Shown: positions 9,538 through 18,146 of the stretch, one piece after another | Position numbering within the stretch: position 1 is the first letter of the stretch | Layout: every line of letters starts with the position of its first letter | NCBI GenBank assembly: GCA_030532245.1 | Contig: JAUNLN010000001.1 | Coordinates: 115,413-179,412, forward strand | Direction of reading: 5' to 3' | Source: Actinomycetaceae bacterium | GTDB taxonomy: Bacteria; Actinomycetota; Actinomycetes; Actinomycetales; Actinomycetaceae | DNA length: 64,000 nt | The notes under the pieces: model-generated | Seen by the model: the letters and a program-made list of their open reading frames with translations, nothing else | The model's database searches: none | What the model was told of the DNA's origin: nothing | Translations under genes and position numbers: made by a program

Positions 9538-10004
9538 AGCTTGCGATCTTGATTGTTGAGGATGAGCCGGAGGTTCGCGACGCGCTTGAGCGTGATCTCG
9601 AGGAGTTCCACGAGGTGTGCCGGATTGAGGTGGCGGATTCTGTAGATGACGCGTGGGCGGCTGTGGATGAGGTCGATGAGGATGGCGACATGCTGGCTCT
9701 CGTTCTAGCGGATCATCGTTTGCCCGGTAAGACGGGTGTCGATTTCCTGGTGGAGATGATGGAGGATGCGCGCACGGTTGATACGCGCAAGGTGCTCGTC
9801 ACGGGCCAGGCGGATCAGGATGACACGATTCGCGCGTTGAATGATGCGAGCTTGGATCACTATTTCTCGAAGCCGTGGAATGTGGAGAAGCTACTTGACG
9901 AGGTGCGTGAGCTGCTAACTGATTTTGTGCTTTCTCTCGGTGTTGATCCGCTTCCGCACATGAGGGCGCTGAACGCGGTTCGCGTGATGGATGCGCTACG
10001 CTAA
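9534..10004 (+). CDS. Single-domain response regulator
   Basis: 156 residues, receiver fold: acidic pocket in IVEDEPEVRD, phospho-acceptor Asp60 in LADHRLPGKTG, switch Thr in VLVTGQA and Lys113 in YFSKPW. The roughly 40 residues after the receiver carry no recognisable DNA-binding or enzymatic domain, so output is likely through protein interaction. It is translationally coupled to the kinase upstream and is presumably its target. Confidence 0.92.
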   Translation: MKLAILIVEDEPEVRDALERDLEEFHEVCRIEVADSVDDAWAAVDEVDEDGDMLALVLADHRLPGKTGVDFLVEMMEDARTVDTRKVLVTGQADQDDTIRALNDASLDHYFSKPWNVEKLLDEVRELLTDFVLSLGVDPLPHMRALNAVRVMDALR

Positions 10005-10040
10005 CCCCTTGGTTTGGCTGAGTTAAAGCCAGTTTCTGTA

Positions 10041-10070
10041 TGAGAGACCCGCCGTTTGGTGGGTCTCTCA
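10041..10070 (+). terminator. Stem-loop after the two-component pair
   Basis: Ten-base arms TGAGAGACCC and GGGTCTCTCA are separated by ten bases, 37 bases past the regulator stop. There is no clear T-tract, so termination strength is uncertain. Confidence 0.6.
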
Positions 10071-10185
10071 TGCTATGTGCACGTTCTCCCAAGTGACGTA
10101 TTTAACGTCCATTTACGAAAGCCAGTTTTAAATAATGCTAGAGTAGTGCGAGAGTAAAGACCAAGTAAAAGAAATAGGGGGTGTC

Positions 10186-10917
10186 ATGTTTGAGAACCAC
10201 GGATTTCCTATCGCTGCCTGCGCTGGCATTGATAGTCCGGTCGGCATAAGTTTAACGCGAGCATTTGCACAGGACTCTTTGCGAGAGTGCAGGCGCGAGT
10301 TTGATCTTTCCGGTTTGAGGTTTGTGGAAGCAACTGACCCCTCCGCCCAGCAGTTTTTGTCTCTTGCTCCAGAGGCGGCAAGCATTAGCGTGCAGATTGG
10401 TAATCCGAGCAATCCGGCAACCCTGTCCGATTTGGGTTTGGATGCCGACTTGCTGGAGGTCAGCGTACTCGCCGCACTGCAGCGTACGAATCGCGAGGTG
10501 CTCGATATCGTGCAGATCCCGGGTGCGAACGCGAATGAGCTTCTCCCGCGCCTCCTTGTCGACAAGATTAGAAGTTTGAACGATGAGGGTCTGGTGCGTC
10601 ATTGGGGTGTTCATGCTCGCACGGTGAAGCAAGCGATGCGCGCCATGTCGTTACTCGGTATTAGCTACGTGTCGTTCAGTGCCTCTGATTTTGGTCTTGA
10701 GGCCATGCCCGGCATTTTGGCGGCCGCGCATCGAGCGAGAACGTCGGTGATCGTGTCGGTGAGCGCTGATACGCCCGCGGAAGTGGTGGCGGATTTGAGG
10801 CACAACTGCGCGGTGCTGGGCGTGTTGATTGAGGTGAACTCGCTGGAGGGTTTGCAAAGCGCTACCGCGACGATCGAGGCGCTGCAGCGAATGGGCGTGG
10901 CTCACGCGGTCGCGTAG
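10186..10917 (+). CDS. Degenerate aldo/keto-reductase-like protein
   Basis: 243 residues. The central part (LLEVSVLAALQRTN, then LDIVQIPGANANELLP and LNDEGLVRHWGVHA) follows the aldo/keto reductase pattern of the barrel strand ending in YLDLYxIH, the helix and the GKVRxxGVSN strand. The catalytic surroundings are not conserved: the usual His is replaced in QIPG, no Asp-Tyr pair of the active site is evident, and the NADPH-binding C-terminal segment is short. It could be a non-catalytic barrel or a diverged enzyme. The start ATG has a G-rich ribosome site eight bases upstream. It sits alone, bounded by stem-loops on both sides. Confidence 0.7.
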   Translation: MFENHGFPIAACAGIDSPVGISLTRAFAQDSLRECRREFDLSGLRFVEATDPSAQQFLSLAPEAASISVQIGNPSNPATLSDLGLDADLLEVSVLAALQRTNREVLDIVQIPGANANELLPRLLVDKIRSLNDEGLVRHWGVHARTVKQAMRAMSLLGISYVSFSASDFGLEAMPGILAAAHRARTSVIVSVSADTPAEVVADLRHNCAVLGVLIEVNSLEGLQSATATIEALQRMGVAHAVA

Positions 10918-10937
10918 GCGCGAGTATTAGACGCAAG

Positions 10938-10975
10938 GAGGGGTTCGCTTCCCATTACGTGGAAGCGAACCCCTC
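10938..10975. terminator. Strong stem-loop after the AKR-like gene
   Basis: Perfect 15-base arms (GAGGGGTTCGCTTCC and its complement) flank an eight-base loop, 20 bases after the stop. The segment from here to 11109 has no gene that I can support. Confidence 0.8.
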
Positions 10976-11109
10976 ACCTTTGTGCGAAGGCTCTGCAGCT
11001 ATTGAGCGAGCATTCAAGCGCTAGGAGGAACCCCGTAGTCTCCACTGCCTCCTCGCAAGGAGTCCGGCACTCCCTCGCCGCTTAGTCTGCTTCGCTGACC
11101 GCCGCTGCG

Positions 11110-12603
11110 CTAGTCGTCGGTTCTGGAGAGGTCGGCAGTCTTTGGGTCGACCATCTTCGACTTGGTGACGATCTTGTGGCCCGCCCACAGCAGGAGGAAC
11201 ACGATCAGGCCAACGTACGTGGAGAAGATGGCGCCCACGTTGAATAGGCCGGAGAAGATCTCCATGTTTTGGCCGAAGATTACGGCGAGAACCATGATGA
11301 GGGCGATTACCGGGCCGAGGGGGAACAGTTTGGAGCGGAACGGTAGCTCGGAGGGGTCGTGGCCCTGCGCGGTGAAGGCTTTGCGGAAGCGGTAGTGGCT
11401 CCATGCAACGCCTGCCCAGACGATGAAGCCGGAGAGGCCGGAGACGGTTACGAGCCACAGGTATGCGGCGCCGTCGCCGATGAGCGAGGTGAGGAACGCG
11501 AATGCGCCAATCGCGGTGGTGGCGAGCAGTGCGGGCATGGGAACGCCGCGGCGGTTTACTTTCGCGAAGATGCGCGGCGCCTTGCCGCTCTTAGCCATGG
11601 AGTAGAGCATGCGCGAGGAGGCGTACATGCCGGAGTTGCCGGCCGAGAGGATTGCGGTGAGTACGACCGCGTTCATGAGGGTTGCGGTTCCGATTACGCC
11701 CGCGCGCTCGAAGATGAGGGTGAATGGCGAGACGGACACGTCTTGAATGTCGGAGGCGAGCAGGTGCGGGTCGGTGTAGGGCAGAAGGAAGCCGATTACC
11801 GCGATAGCGCCAATGTAGAACAGGGTGATGCGGAAGAACACGGTGCGAATCGCTTTAGGAATCGTACGCTCGGGTTCTTCAGCTTCGCCCGCGGCGACGG
11901 CGAGTAGTTCGGTGCCTTGGAACGAGAAGCCGGCGATCATCATGATGGAGAACCAGCCCATCCAGCCGTTTACGAACGGGGCGTCGCCGATCGTCCAGTT
12001 TTCGAAGCCGGGTGAGGGCTGCGACATGAGGCCGAAGATCATGGCTACGCCGAGGATGAGGAACACGATTACGGTCACGACTTTCACGGTCGCGAGGTAG
12101 AACTCGGTTTCGCCAAAGCCCTTAACTGTGAATGCGTTGATTACGAACAGAACGGTGAGGAATAGTGCGGACCAAACCCATGATTCGACGGTTGGGAACC
12201 AGTAGCGCATAACCAGGGCGACGGCCACGATTTCTGCGGCGAGCGTGATTGCCCAGTTGAACCAGTAGTTCCAGCCGGTTGCGAAGCCGAAGGAGGGGGA
12301 GACCCAGCGGGTTGCCCAGCTTTCGAAGGAGCCGGCCGTGGGTAGCCACGTCGACATTTCGCCGAGGGACTGCATTAGCAGGTACACCATGAATCCGATG
12401 GCCGCGTAGGCTGCTAGGGCGCCGCCGGGGCCGGCTTGGGAGATGGAGCCGCCGGACGCCACGAGCAGGCCGGTGCCGATCGCGCCGCCCATGGCGATCA
12501 TGTTGAGGTGGCGTGCCCCAAGCTTTCGTTGCAGCTTGTTGTTTGTATCTGGCGCATCGGCGTTTGTGGTGCCAGTTGAGGGCGTCGCCATGGTGGGCTC
12601 CAA
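11110..12603 (-). CDS. APC-family amino acid permease (LysP/GABA-permease-like)
   Basis: 497 residues with about 12 membrane segments. The N-terminus has the family signature: LGARHLNMIAMGGAIGTGL at the first helix. A GFSFQGTELLAVAAGEAE stretch and a LSAGNSGMYASSRMLYSM stretch in later helices are those of the amino-acid transporter branch that includes lysine, GABA and aromatic permeases. It imports an amino acid by cation symport; the closest look is to LysP-type proteins, but the substrate is not fixed. No operon partner: RidA is divergent, with about 257 bases between. An alternative start at 12591 (second Met) is possible. Confidence 0.9.
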   Translation of the reverse strand: MEPTMATPSTGTTNADAPDTNNKLQRKLGARHLNMIAMGGAIGTGLLVASGGSISQAGPGGALAAYAAIGFMVYLLMQSLGEMSTWLPTAGSFESWATRWVSPSFGFATGWNYWFNWAITLAAEIVAVALVMRYWFPTVESWVWSALFLTVLFVINAFTVKGFGETEFYLATVKVVTVIVFLILGVAMIFGLMSQPSPGFENWTIGDAPFVNGWMGWFSIMMIAGFSFQGTELLAVAAGEAEEPERTIPKAIRTVFFRITLFYIGAIAVIGFLLPYTDPHLLASDIQDVSVSPFTLIFERAGVIGTATLMNAVVLTAILSAGNSGMYASSRMLYSMAKSGKAPRIFAKVNRRGVPMPALLATTAIGAFAFLTSLIGDGAAYLWLVTVSGLSGFIVWAGVAWSHYRFRKAFTAQGHDPSELPFRSKLFPLGPVIALIMVLAVIFGQNMEIFSGLFNVGAIFSTYVGLIVFLLLWAGHKIVTKSKMVDPKTADLSRTDD

Positions 12604-12709
12604 TCTTCTGTTCGGGTACTAAACAAAACTACAGCAGTTCGAGAGCCTCGCATATTTCCACAGCGGTTGGTGGTGGGTCTCACCTAGGCGTGGAAGCGGG
12701 CTGAACTAA

Positions 12710-12725
12710 ACACTTGCCAAAGTGT
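12710..12725. promoter_or_regulatory. Short dyad between permease and ridA
   Basis: ACACTT-N4-AAGTGT lies in the 257-base divergent region, and a related AACACTT recurs about 55 bases on. It is a possible operator for either gene; no regulator is identified. No T-box or lysine-riboswitch pattern was evident in this region. Confidence 0.3.
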
Positions 12726-12860
12726 CTCAGAAGTCGAAAGAAAGTGGTTCAAAACTCCCAGAATGTGAACACTTGAGGCGGTTTTGCCCGGTTTTTGTTG
12801 TGAGAAGGAGCCGGTGAGGGGCTTGCCGATTGCTAAATTGAGGAGGGGAAAGGAGCTTCA

Positions 12861-13319
12861 ATGAGTGTTAATGAGCGTTTGGAGGAGCTCGGTATTGAGT
12901 TGCCGAAGGTGGTTGCACCCGTGGCGGCTTACACGCCGGCTCTCGTGTTTGAAAATACGGTGAAAACTTCGGGCCAGTTGCCGATTGCTAACGGTCGGGT
13001 CACGTGCATGGGCCGCGTTGGCCCGAATCGTACGGATCCGGCTGAGGCTTACGAGGCGGCGAGGCTGTGTGCTTTGAACGCGCTCGCGGCGGCTGCGGAT
13101 GCGGCTGGCGGCGTGGATCGTATTAAGCGCGTGCTGAAGGTGACGGGTTTTGTGGCGTCGTCGAGGGCGTTCCACGCTCAGCCCGCGGTGATTAACGGCG
13201 CTTCGGAGTTGTATCAGGAGATTTTTGGTACCGCACACGCACGTTCGGCCATCGGTGTGAATGCGCTTCCACTGGATGCGTCTGTGGAAGTTGAGGTCGA
13301 GTTCGAGATCGAACGCTAA
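12861..13319 (+). CDS. RidA (YjgF/YER057c/UK114) family protein
   Basis: 152 residues, the usual length of the longer RidA-like subfamily. It contains the KTSGQLPI strand, the AARLCALNALAAA helix, VTGFVASS and a C-terminal ARSAIGVNALPLDASVEVE, where the Arg is the conserved substrate-contact residue. RidA proteins deaminate reactive enamine/imine intermediates formed by PLP enzymes; subfamily members can have other small-molecule roles. The ribosome site AAGGAG sits seven bases upstream of the ATG. Confidence 0.92.
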   Translation: MSVNERLEELGIELPKVVAPVAAYTPALVFENTVKTSGQLPIANGRVTCMGRVGPNRTDPAEAYEAARLCALNALAAAADAAGGVDRIKRVLKVTGFVASSRAFHAQPAVINGASELYQEIFGTAHARSAIGVNALPLDASVEVEVEFEIER

Positions 13320-13363
13320 ACCGTCTAGGTAACCGAAGCCGGCTTACAAAAACTGAATCAGCA

Positions 13364-13406
13364 AAAAGGGCGTGGCGCGAGGGGAAACCCCGCGCCACGC
13401 CCTTTT
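13364..13406. terminator. Bidirectional terminator between ridA and the GntR regulator
   Basis: Sixteen-base arms AAAAGGGCGTGGCGCG and complement flank an 11-base loop, with an A-run before and a T-run after. It serves convergent genes. Confidence 0.9.
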
Positions 13407-13475
13407 GTGTCTGTTGCGCTACCCTGCCTTGCGAGCTGTCGCTCAACTCGGCCTCAAAGCGCCGCAAATGCGCTG

Positions 13476-14246
13476 CTAGAGCGACGCGATCCTAGTTTGA
13501 AGGATTTCCTCGAGTGGCTCGTAGTGCCAGATGACGGCCTCTTGGTAGGCGTCCACATCGCCCTTGGTGGCGGCGTCGAGGATGAGGCGGTGTGCCCGCG
13601 CGGTGTCTTCGAGGCGGTGCGAAATCTGGAGGTTGAGCTCGGGTAGTACGGCCATGTGTACGAGCCAGAGGCTGTGTACGAGTTGCTTGACCACCATGTT
13701 GGAGGTTTTGGCAAGCAGGCCGAGGTGGAAGTTGATGTCTTCTTCTTGGAAGTTTTGGCCGGCCGCGGCTTTGGCTTCCATGGCGTCGACGATTTGGGTG
13801 AGCTCGGGTTGTTCGGTGCCGGCGAGGGAGGCGACGATTTCTTGGCTGCAGCCTAGGTCGAGGTAGCGGCGTACTTCGACGACGTCGCGGAGGCCGGTGA
13901 GGTTGCCGGGGCCTTGAATGGAGGCGCGGAAGGCAAGGGTTTGAACGATGGGGTCGAGGGAGAGGGTGCCAACGAAGGTGCCTCGCCCGTGTTCGACGGA
14001 GACGATGTTGAGGGTTTCTAGTTTGCGGATGGCTTCTCGCACGGAGGAGCGGGAGACGCCGAGCTGTTCGCAGAGCTGTGTTTCGGTGGGTAGCGGGTCG
14101 CCGGGCACGAGGTTTTTCTCAACGATGTAGGTCTTGATGGCGTCCATCGTGGAGGCGGCTCGGTTGTTTTGCTTCGATACGGGCGCAAGAATGTCTGCGA
14201 AATTTGTTGCGGTATCTACTCCCAGCTTGGAGGCCTTGCGCGGCAT
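13476..14246 (-). CDS. FadR-subfamily GntR transcriptional regulator, probable sialic-acid regulator
   Basis: 256 residues. The winged-helix domain covers about 35-105 (GDPLPTETQLCEQLGVSRSS, then LNIVSVEHGRGTFV). The rest is an all-helical FCD-type ligand domain with candidate metal/ligand residues in DVVEVRRYLDLG and in the NFHLGLLAKTS helix. ATG 14246 has GAAAGG upstream; a GTG three codons earlier is less likely. It is the last gene of the minus-strand sialic-acid cluster, so it is the obvious candidate repressor, responding to sialic acid or an aminosugar phosphate; this is inference from position. A hairpin separates it from the lyase gene. Confidence 0.88.
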   Translation of the reverse strand: MPRKASKLGVDTATNFADILAPVSKQNNRAASTMDAIKTYIVEKNLVPGDPLPTETQLCEQLGVSRSSVREAIRKLETLNIVSVEHGRGTFVGTLSLDPIVQTLAFRASIQGPGNLTGLRDVVEVRRYLDLGCSQEIVASLAGTEQPELTQIVDAMEAKAAAGQNFQEEDINFHLGLLAKTSNMVVKQLVHSLWLVHMAVLPELNLQISHRLEDTARAHRLILDAATKGDVDAYQEAVIWHYEPLEEILQTRIASL

Positions 14247-14282
14247 GGGTTTCACCTTTCTAGTTGCGCCCGTAGGAGCTTG

Positions 14283-14309
14283 AGGTGGAGGCCTTTGCGG
14301 CCTCCACCT
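14283..14309. terminator. Hairpin between the lyase gene and the GntR regulator
   Basis: Perfect 11-base arms AGGTGGAGGCC and complement with a five-base loop. There is no T-tract on the minus strand, so it may attenuate or protect the message rather than fully terminate. Confidence 0.6.
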
Positions 14310-14315
14310 TTGATT

Positions 14316-15248
14316 TTAGTTGTCGAGGAGTCCGGTGTGGATTAGGACTTCACGGATAGCTTCCACGTTTTCGCCTTCGAGAGGCAAAACGGGGGGTGTC
14401 ATCTGGTTGGTTTCGAACACTCCGAGTAGCCACAGAGCGGTTTTGAAGCTTCCCACTCCGGAACCGTACCCGACGACGCCCTTGGAAACCATTGCGATGC
14501 GCATGAGTTCCGCTAGGCGGTCTTGTTCGACGCGTACGGTTTCCCAGTCGCCAGCCTCGTAGGCTTTCCACTGGCGTACGTAGCCGGCGGGGTCGACGTT
14601 TCCGAGGCCGGGTACGGAGCCGTCTGCGCCGGCCATGTAGGCGCCGTCTACGACGACTTCGTGTCCGGTGAGGATCGACATGGGGGAGCCCATGGCCTTG
14701 TTGCCCATGGCGAGGTAGCGGAAGCTTACGTCGTCGCCGGAGGAGTCCTTGACGCCTGCGATTACGCCTTCCTTGCCGAGCTGAAGGAGCATCGGGGTGG
14801 GGAGTTTGACGTGTACGCACACGGGGATGTCGTAGGCGAAGATGGGCAGGTCGGTTGCTTCGTGGAGGAGGCGGAAGTGCCTCTCAACTTCGGCCATGCC
14901 TGCGATGGCGTAGAAGGGCGCGGTGGCCACGACGGCGTCGGCACCGATTTCTTCGGCGACGCGAATGTGGTCGATGACGCGCTCGGTTTGCGTGTCGATT
15001 ACGCCGGCGAGGAGGGGCACGCGGCCGTCGATGACGCGGGCTGCGACTTCGAGTACCTGGCGGCGCCTCTCGTCGGTTAGGAATACGACTTCGGAGGAGG
15101 AGCCGAGTACGAACAGGCCGTCAACACCTGCGTCGATCATCCGGTTTAGGTGACGTTCGTAGGATTCGACGTCGAGCTCGCCGGAGGGCAGGAGCGGGGT
15201 GACTACGGGTGGAACAACACCGCGAATTTTCGCGTTCATTCTTGACAT
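14316..15248 (-). CDS. nanA: DHDPS/NAL-family lyase, probable N-acetylneuraminate lyase
   Basis: 310 residues, a class I aldolase barrel. Landmarks are GVVPPVVTPL at the start, LGSSSEVVFLT (position of the GTTGE loop), a Tyr in the FAYDIP strand near residue 139 and the Schiff-base lysine in GVKDSSGD at residue 167. These spacings match NanA. The family splits sialic acid into N-acetylmannosamine and pyruvate, but dihydrodipicolinate synthase and related ketoacid lyases share the fold. The assignment as NanA rests on the flanking NanE, NanK and transporter genes. The loop SSSE in place of the common GSTGE is a divergence worth noting. Confidence 0.82.
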   Translation of the reverse strand: MSRMNAKIRGVVPPVVTPLLPSGELDVESYERHLNRMIDAGVDGLFVLGSSSEVVFLTDERRRQVLEVAARVIDGRVPLLAGVIDTQTERVIDHIRVAEEIGADAVVATAPFYAIAGMAEVERHFRLLHEATDLPIFAYDIPVCVHVKLPTPMLLQLGKEGVIAGVKDSSGDDVSFRYLAMGNKAMGSPMSILTGHEVVVDGAYMAGADGSVPGLGNVDPAGYVRQWKAYEAGDWETVRVEQDRLAELMRIAMVSKGVVGYGSGVGSFKTALWLLGVFETNQMTPPVLPLEGENVEAIREVLIHTGLLDN

Positions 15249-15255
15249 TACCTCT

Positions 15256-16062
15256 TTAGATTGTGGGGTGAAGTAGTGAGGGGGCCGCGCCTAGCAGCTT
15301 CCTCGTGTAGGGGTCTTTTGGACTGTTCAGAATCTGTTCTGCCGGGCCTTCTTCTACGACTAGGCCGCCGTTCATGACCGCGATGCGGTCGGAAATGTAG
15401 CGAACGGTTTGGATGTCGTGGGAGATGAACACCATGGCGAGGCCGAGGTCGTTCTTGAGGTCGGTGAGCAGGTTGAGGATTTGTGCTCGAACGGAGACGT
15501 CGAGCGCGGAGGTCGGCTCGTCCGCGATGATTGCGGAGGGGTTGAGCGACAGTGCGCGCGCGATGGCGACGCGCTGTCGTTGGCCGCCGGAGAGCTGACC
15601 GGGGAGGGCGTCGAGTGCGGAGTCGGGTAGGCCCACCATTTGGATGAGGTCTTTGACGCGGGCGTTGCGGTCTGCGTCGCTGCCAACTTTGTGCACTACG
15701 AGCGGGTCTTTCAACTGGTCGCGCACGGTCATGCGGGCGTTTAGTGCGGTTGCGGGGTCTTGGAAGACTACCGAGACTACGCGGCCGATGCGGCGCCTTT
15801 GTTCGGCGCTGCGTTTGGTGACCTCTTTGCCGCGGAAGAAGACCTTGCCGGAGGTCGGCATTTGGAGGCCGCACATGACGTTCGCGGTCGTGGATTTGCC
15901 GCAACCGGATTCGCCCACGATGCCGAGGGTTTCGCCGGCTTTAACTTCCATGTTTACGCCGCGGACGGCGAATACTTTGTTGGGGTTAAAGAGCGAGCCG
16001 GTGCGGGTGCGGAACGTTACGTGTACGTCTTCTAGGCGAATGATTGGCTCTGCCGGTGCCAT
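15256..16062 (-). CDS. Oligopeptide-type ABC transporter ATP-binding protein (OppF-like), sialic-acid locus
   Basis: 268 residues. Walker A GESGCGKST near residue 50, Q-loop VFQDP, signature LSGGQRQR, Walker B IIADEPTSALD and the H-loop FISHD are all intact. It drives uptake with the fused permease-ATPase upstream; the stop and start share one base (TAATG), so the two are coupled. It supplies the second ATPase of a family-5 (Dpp/Opp) importer. Confidence 0.92.
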   Translation of the reverse strand: MAPAEPIIRLEDVHVTFRTRTGSLFNPNKVFAVRGVNMEVKAGETLGIVGESGCGKSTTANVMCGLQMPTSGKVFFRGKEVTKRSAEQRRRIGRVVSVVFQDPATALNARMTVRDQLKDPLVVHKVGSDADRNARVKDLIQMVGLPDSALDALPGQLSGGQRQRVAIARALSLNPSAIIADEPTSALDVSVRAQILNLLTDLKNDLGLAMVFISHDIQTVRYISDRIAVMNGGLVVEEGPAEQILNSPKDPYTRKLLGAAPSLLHPTI

Positions 16063-18143
16063 TAGAGGCTCCTTTCGGCTTGTTCGGCGCGTTCACCGTC
16101 TGCAATGAGTGCGGCAACCTTCTGGGCGTCTTCCTCGGTGGTCGCCTCACCTTGCGTGTACGTGGTGATTTGAGCGCCGAAGTAGTGCTCTGTGCCGGGT
16201 ACGCGAAGGAATGCTGGGCGAATGTCGAGGCCGACTCGCGGGTGCGAGGAGCGGGGTGCGAACCTGTCGCCTGCGGGGAAGTCCTTCGGTGAGGGAACCG
16301 TGCCGGGCACCTGGTGGAGGCGGCCGGAGCCGGATTCGATCGAGAGGACGGCGCCGAGGAGGCCGCGCGTGTACTCGTGGATCGGGTTTTCGAGGAGCTC
16401 CGCGGTGGGGGCCTGCTCGACGACCTGGCCGGCGTACATGACGGTTACGGAGTGCGCGACTTCGGCGACGAGCGCGAGGTCGTGCGATACGAACACCATG
16501 GCGAAGCCGAGCTTTTCACGCAGTTCGTTGAGCAGTTCGATGACCTGCTTTTGAACGGTCACGTCGAGGGCCGTGGTCGGCTCGTCGGCGATGATTAGCT
16601 TCGGGTCGCGCGTGAGTGCCATTGCGATGAGCGTGCGCTGACGCTGGCCACCGGACAGCTCGTGCGGGTAAGACTCGAGCGTACGCTTCGGGTCGAGGCC
16701 TACGAGTTCGAGGAGTTCCTCTGCCGTGCGCGTGCCGCCGCGCTTGGTCAGCTGCTTCATTTGCGAGCGGATGAGCATCGACGGGTTGAGCGACGAGAGC
16801 GCATCCTGGTAGATCATCGCCATCTCGTTGCCGAGCAGAGCCTGGCGCTCGCGGGCAGACATCGTGAGGAGGTCGCGGCCTTCGTAGAGGGCTTCGCCCG
16901 TGATTTCGGCGCGCGGGTCGATTAGGCCCATGATGGCAAGTGAGGTGATCGACTTGCCACAGCCGGATTCGCCGACGAGGCCCATGGTTTCTCCGGGTCG
17001 TACGGAGAAGCTCACGTGGTCAACGACGTAGACGTCGCCGTGGCGCGGGAACTTGATGCACAGGTCGCGTACCTCTAGTAGCGGCGGAACGTCGGTGTCT
17101 TCGGCTTCGAGGCGGTCGGTGCGCTTCGTTTCAACGCTCTTCAAGTCGGCGAGGCGCTGGTTGAGCGATTCGCGCTGCTGCTTGTATGCGTTGACCGGGT
17201 CGGCGATGAGTAGGTCTGCTTCGCGGTCGGAGTCGGTGCGCGGCTTGTCTTCCACGGAGGAGGAGGGGGCCGCGACCATGGCGTCGGTGATGCCTTCGGA
17301 GAGTACGTTGAGGCAGAGCACGGTGATCATGATCATGATGCCGGGGAAGAGTGCTTGCCACCATTCGCCGCGGAGCACGCCGGGCTGGGCTGCGGAGAGC
17401 ACGTTGCCCCAGGTTGGGACCATGGTTTCTTGGAGGCCTGCGCCAATAAATGTAAGCGAGGCTTCGAGGATGATCGCGTCTGCGACGAGTACGGTTGCGA
17501 ACACGAGGATCGGTGCCGCGACGTTGCGTGCAACGTGCTTGGTGAGGATCCAGGGTGCGCGGGCACCGGAGACGACGACGGCGTTCACGTAGTCTTCGCC
17601 GTATGCGCTCATCACGTTTGCGCGGACGATGCGCGTTAGCTGCGGCGTGTAGACGAAGCCGATCGAGGCGATGATGACGAAGATCAGCATCTCGGCGGAT
17701 ACGGCTTTTTGGAACACTACGACGGTTACGGCAACGAGTGCGATGCCGGGGATCGACATGATGACGTCCATGAGGCGCATGATCGTCTCGGAGAGGGATT
17801 TGCGCACGACGGCTGCGATGGAGCCGATGATGGAGCCGGCGATGAGGGCGAGCGCCGTGGAGGCGATGCCGACGAGGAGCGAGTAGCGGCCACCGTATAG
17901 GAGGCGGGAGAGTACGTCGCGGCCGGTTTGGTCGGTGCCGAAGATGTGTTCGGAGGAGGGTGCTTGGCGTGCGAGGTCGACGTATTCGGGCGCGTAGGGC
18001 GCGAGTACGGGTGCGAGCAGGGCGCTCAAGACTACGAGGCCGAGCACGATGAGGGAGAGCCTGGAGCCGAAGTTCATGCGGGAGAAGCCCTTGAGCTTTA
18101 CAGCTCCTGCTTCGGAGAGTTTGTTGGTTAGGTTTTTACGCAT
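16062..18143 (-). CDS. Fused ABC permease (DppC-like) and ATPase (DppD-like)
   Basis: 693 residues. Residues 1 to about 290 form a DppC-type permease: one N-terminal helix, a periplasmic loop, then five helices with the EAA-like loop in VVVSGARAPWILTKHV. After a charged linker (about 290-350) comes a complete ATPase. It has Walker A GESGCGKSI near 385, signature LSGGQRQR, Walker B IIADEPTTALD and a C-terminal oligopeptide-transporter motif region containing CxP-like RPAFLRVPG instead of the usual cysteines. Such fusions are known in actinobacterial dipeptide-type and sialic-acid importers. The last Walker A residue is Ile rather than Thr, which should be checked. It is flanked by the DppB-like gene 3 bases upstream. 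Confidence 0.9.
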   Translation of the reverse strand: MRKNLTNKLSEAGAVKLKGFSRMNFGSRLSLIVLGLVVLSALLAPVLAPYAPEYVDLARQAPSSEHIFGTDQTGRDVLSRLLYGGRYSLLVGIASTALALIAGSIIGSIAAVVRKSLSETIMRLMDVIMSIPGIALVAVTVVVFQKAVSAEMLIFVIIASIGFVYTPQLTRIVRANVMSAYGEDYVNAVVVSGARAPWILTKHVARNVAAPILVFATVLVADAIILEASLTFIGAGLQETMVPTWGNVLSAAQPGVLRGEWWQALFPGIMIMITVLCLNVLSEGITDAMVAAPSSSVEDKPRTDSDREADLLIADPVNAYKQQRESLNQRLADLKSVETKRTDRLEAEDTDVPPLLEVRDLCIKFPRHGDVYVVDHVSFSVRPGETMGLVGESGCGKSITSLAIMGLIDPRAEITGEALYEGRDLLTMSARERQALLGNEMAMIYQDALSSLNPSMLIRSQMKQLTKRGGTRTAEELLELVGLDPKRTLESYPHELSGGQRQRTLIAMALTRDPKLIIADEPTTALDVTVQKQVIELLNELREKLGFAMVFVSHDLALVAEVAHSVTVMYAGQVVEQAPTAELLENPIHEYTRGLLGAVLSIESGSGRLHQVPGTVPSPKDFPAGDRFAPRSSHPRVGLDIRPAFLRVPGTEHYFGAQITTYTQGEATTEEDAQKVAALIADGERAEQAERSL

Positions 18144-18146
18144 TGG

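Noticed and set aside
12604-12860. Lysine riboswitch or T-box before the amino-acid permease
   Set aside because: No conserved T-box sequence and no multi-helix riboswitch core could be seen; only a short dyad is present.
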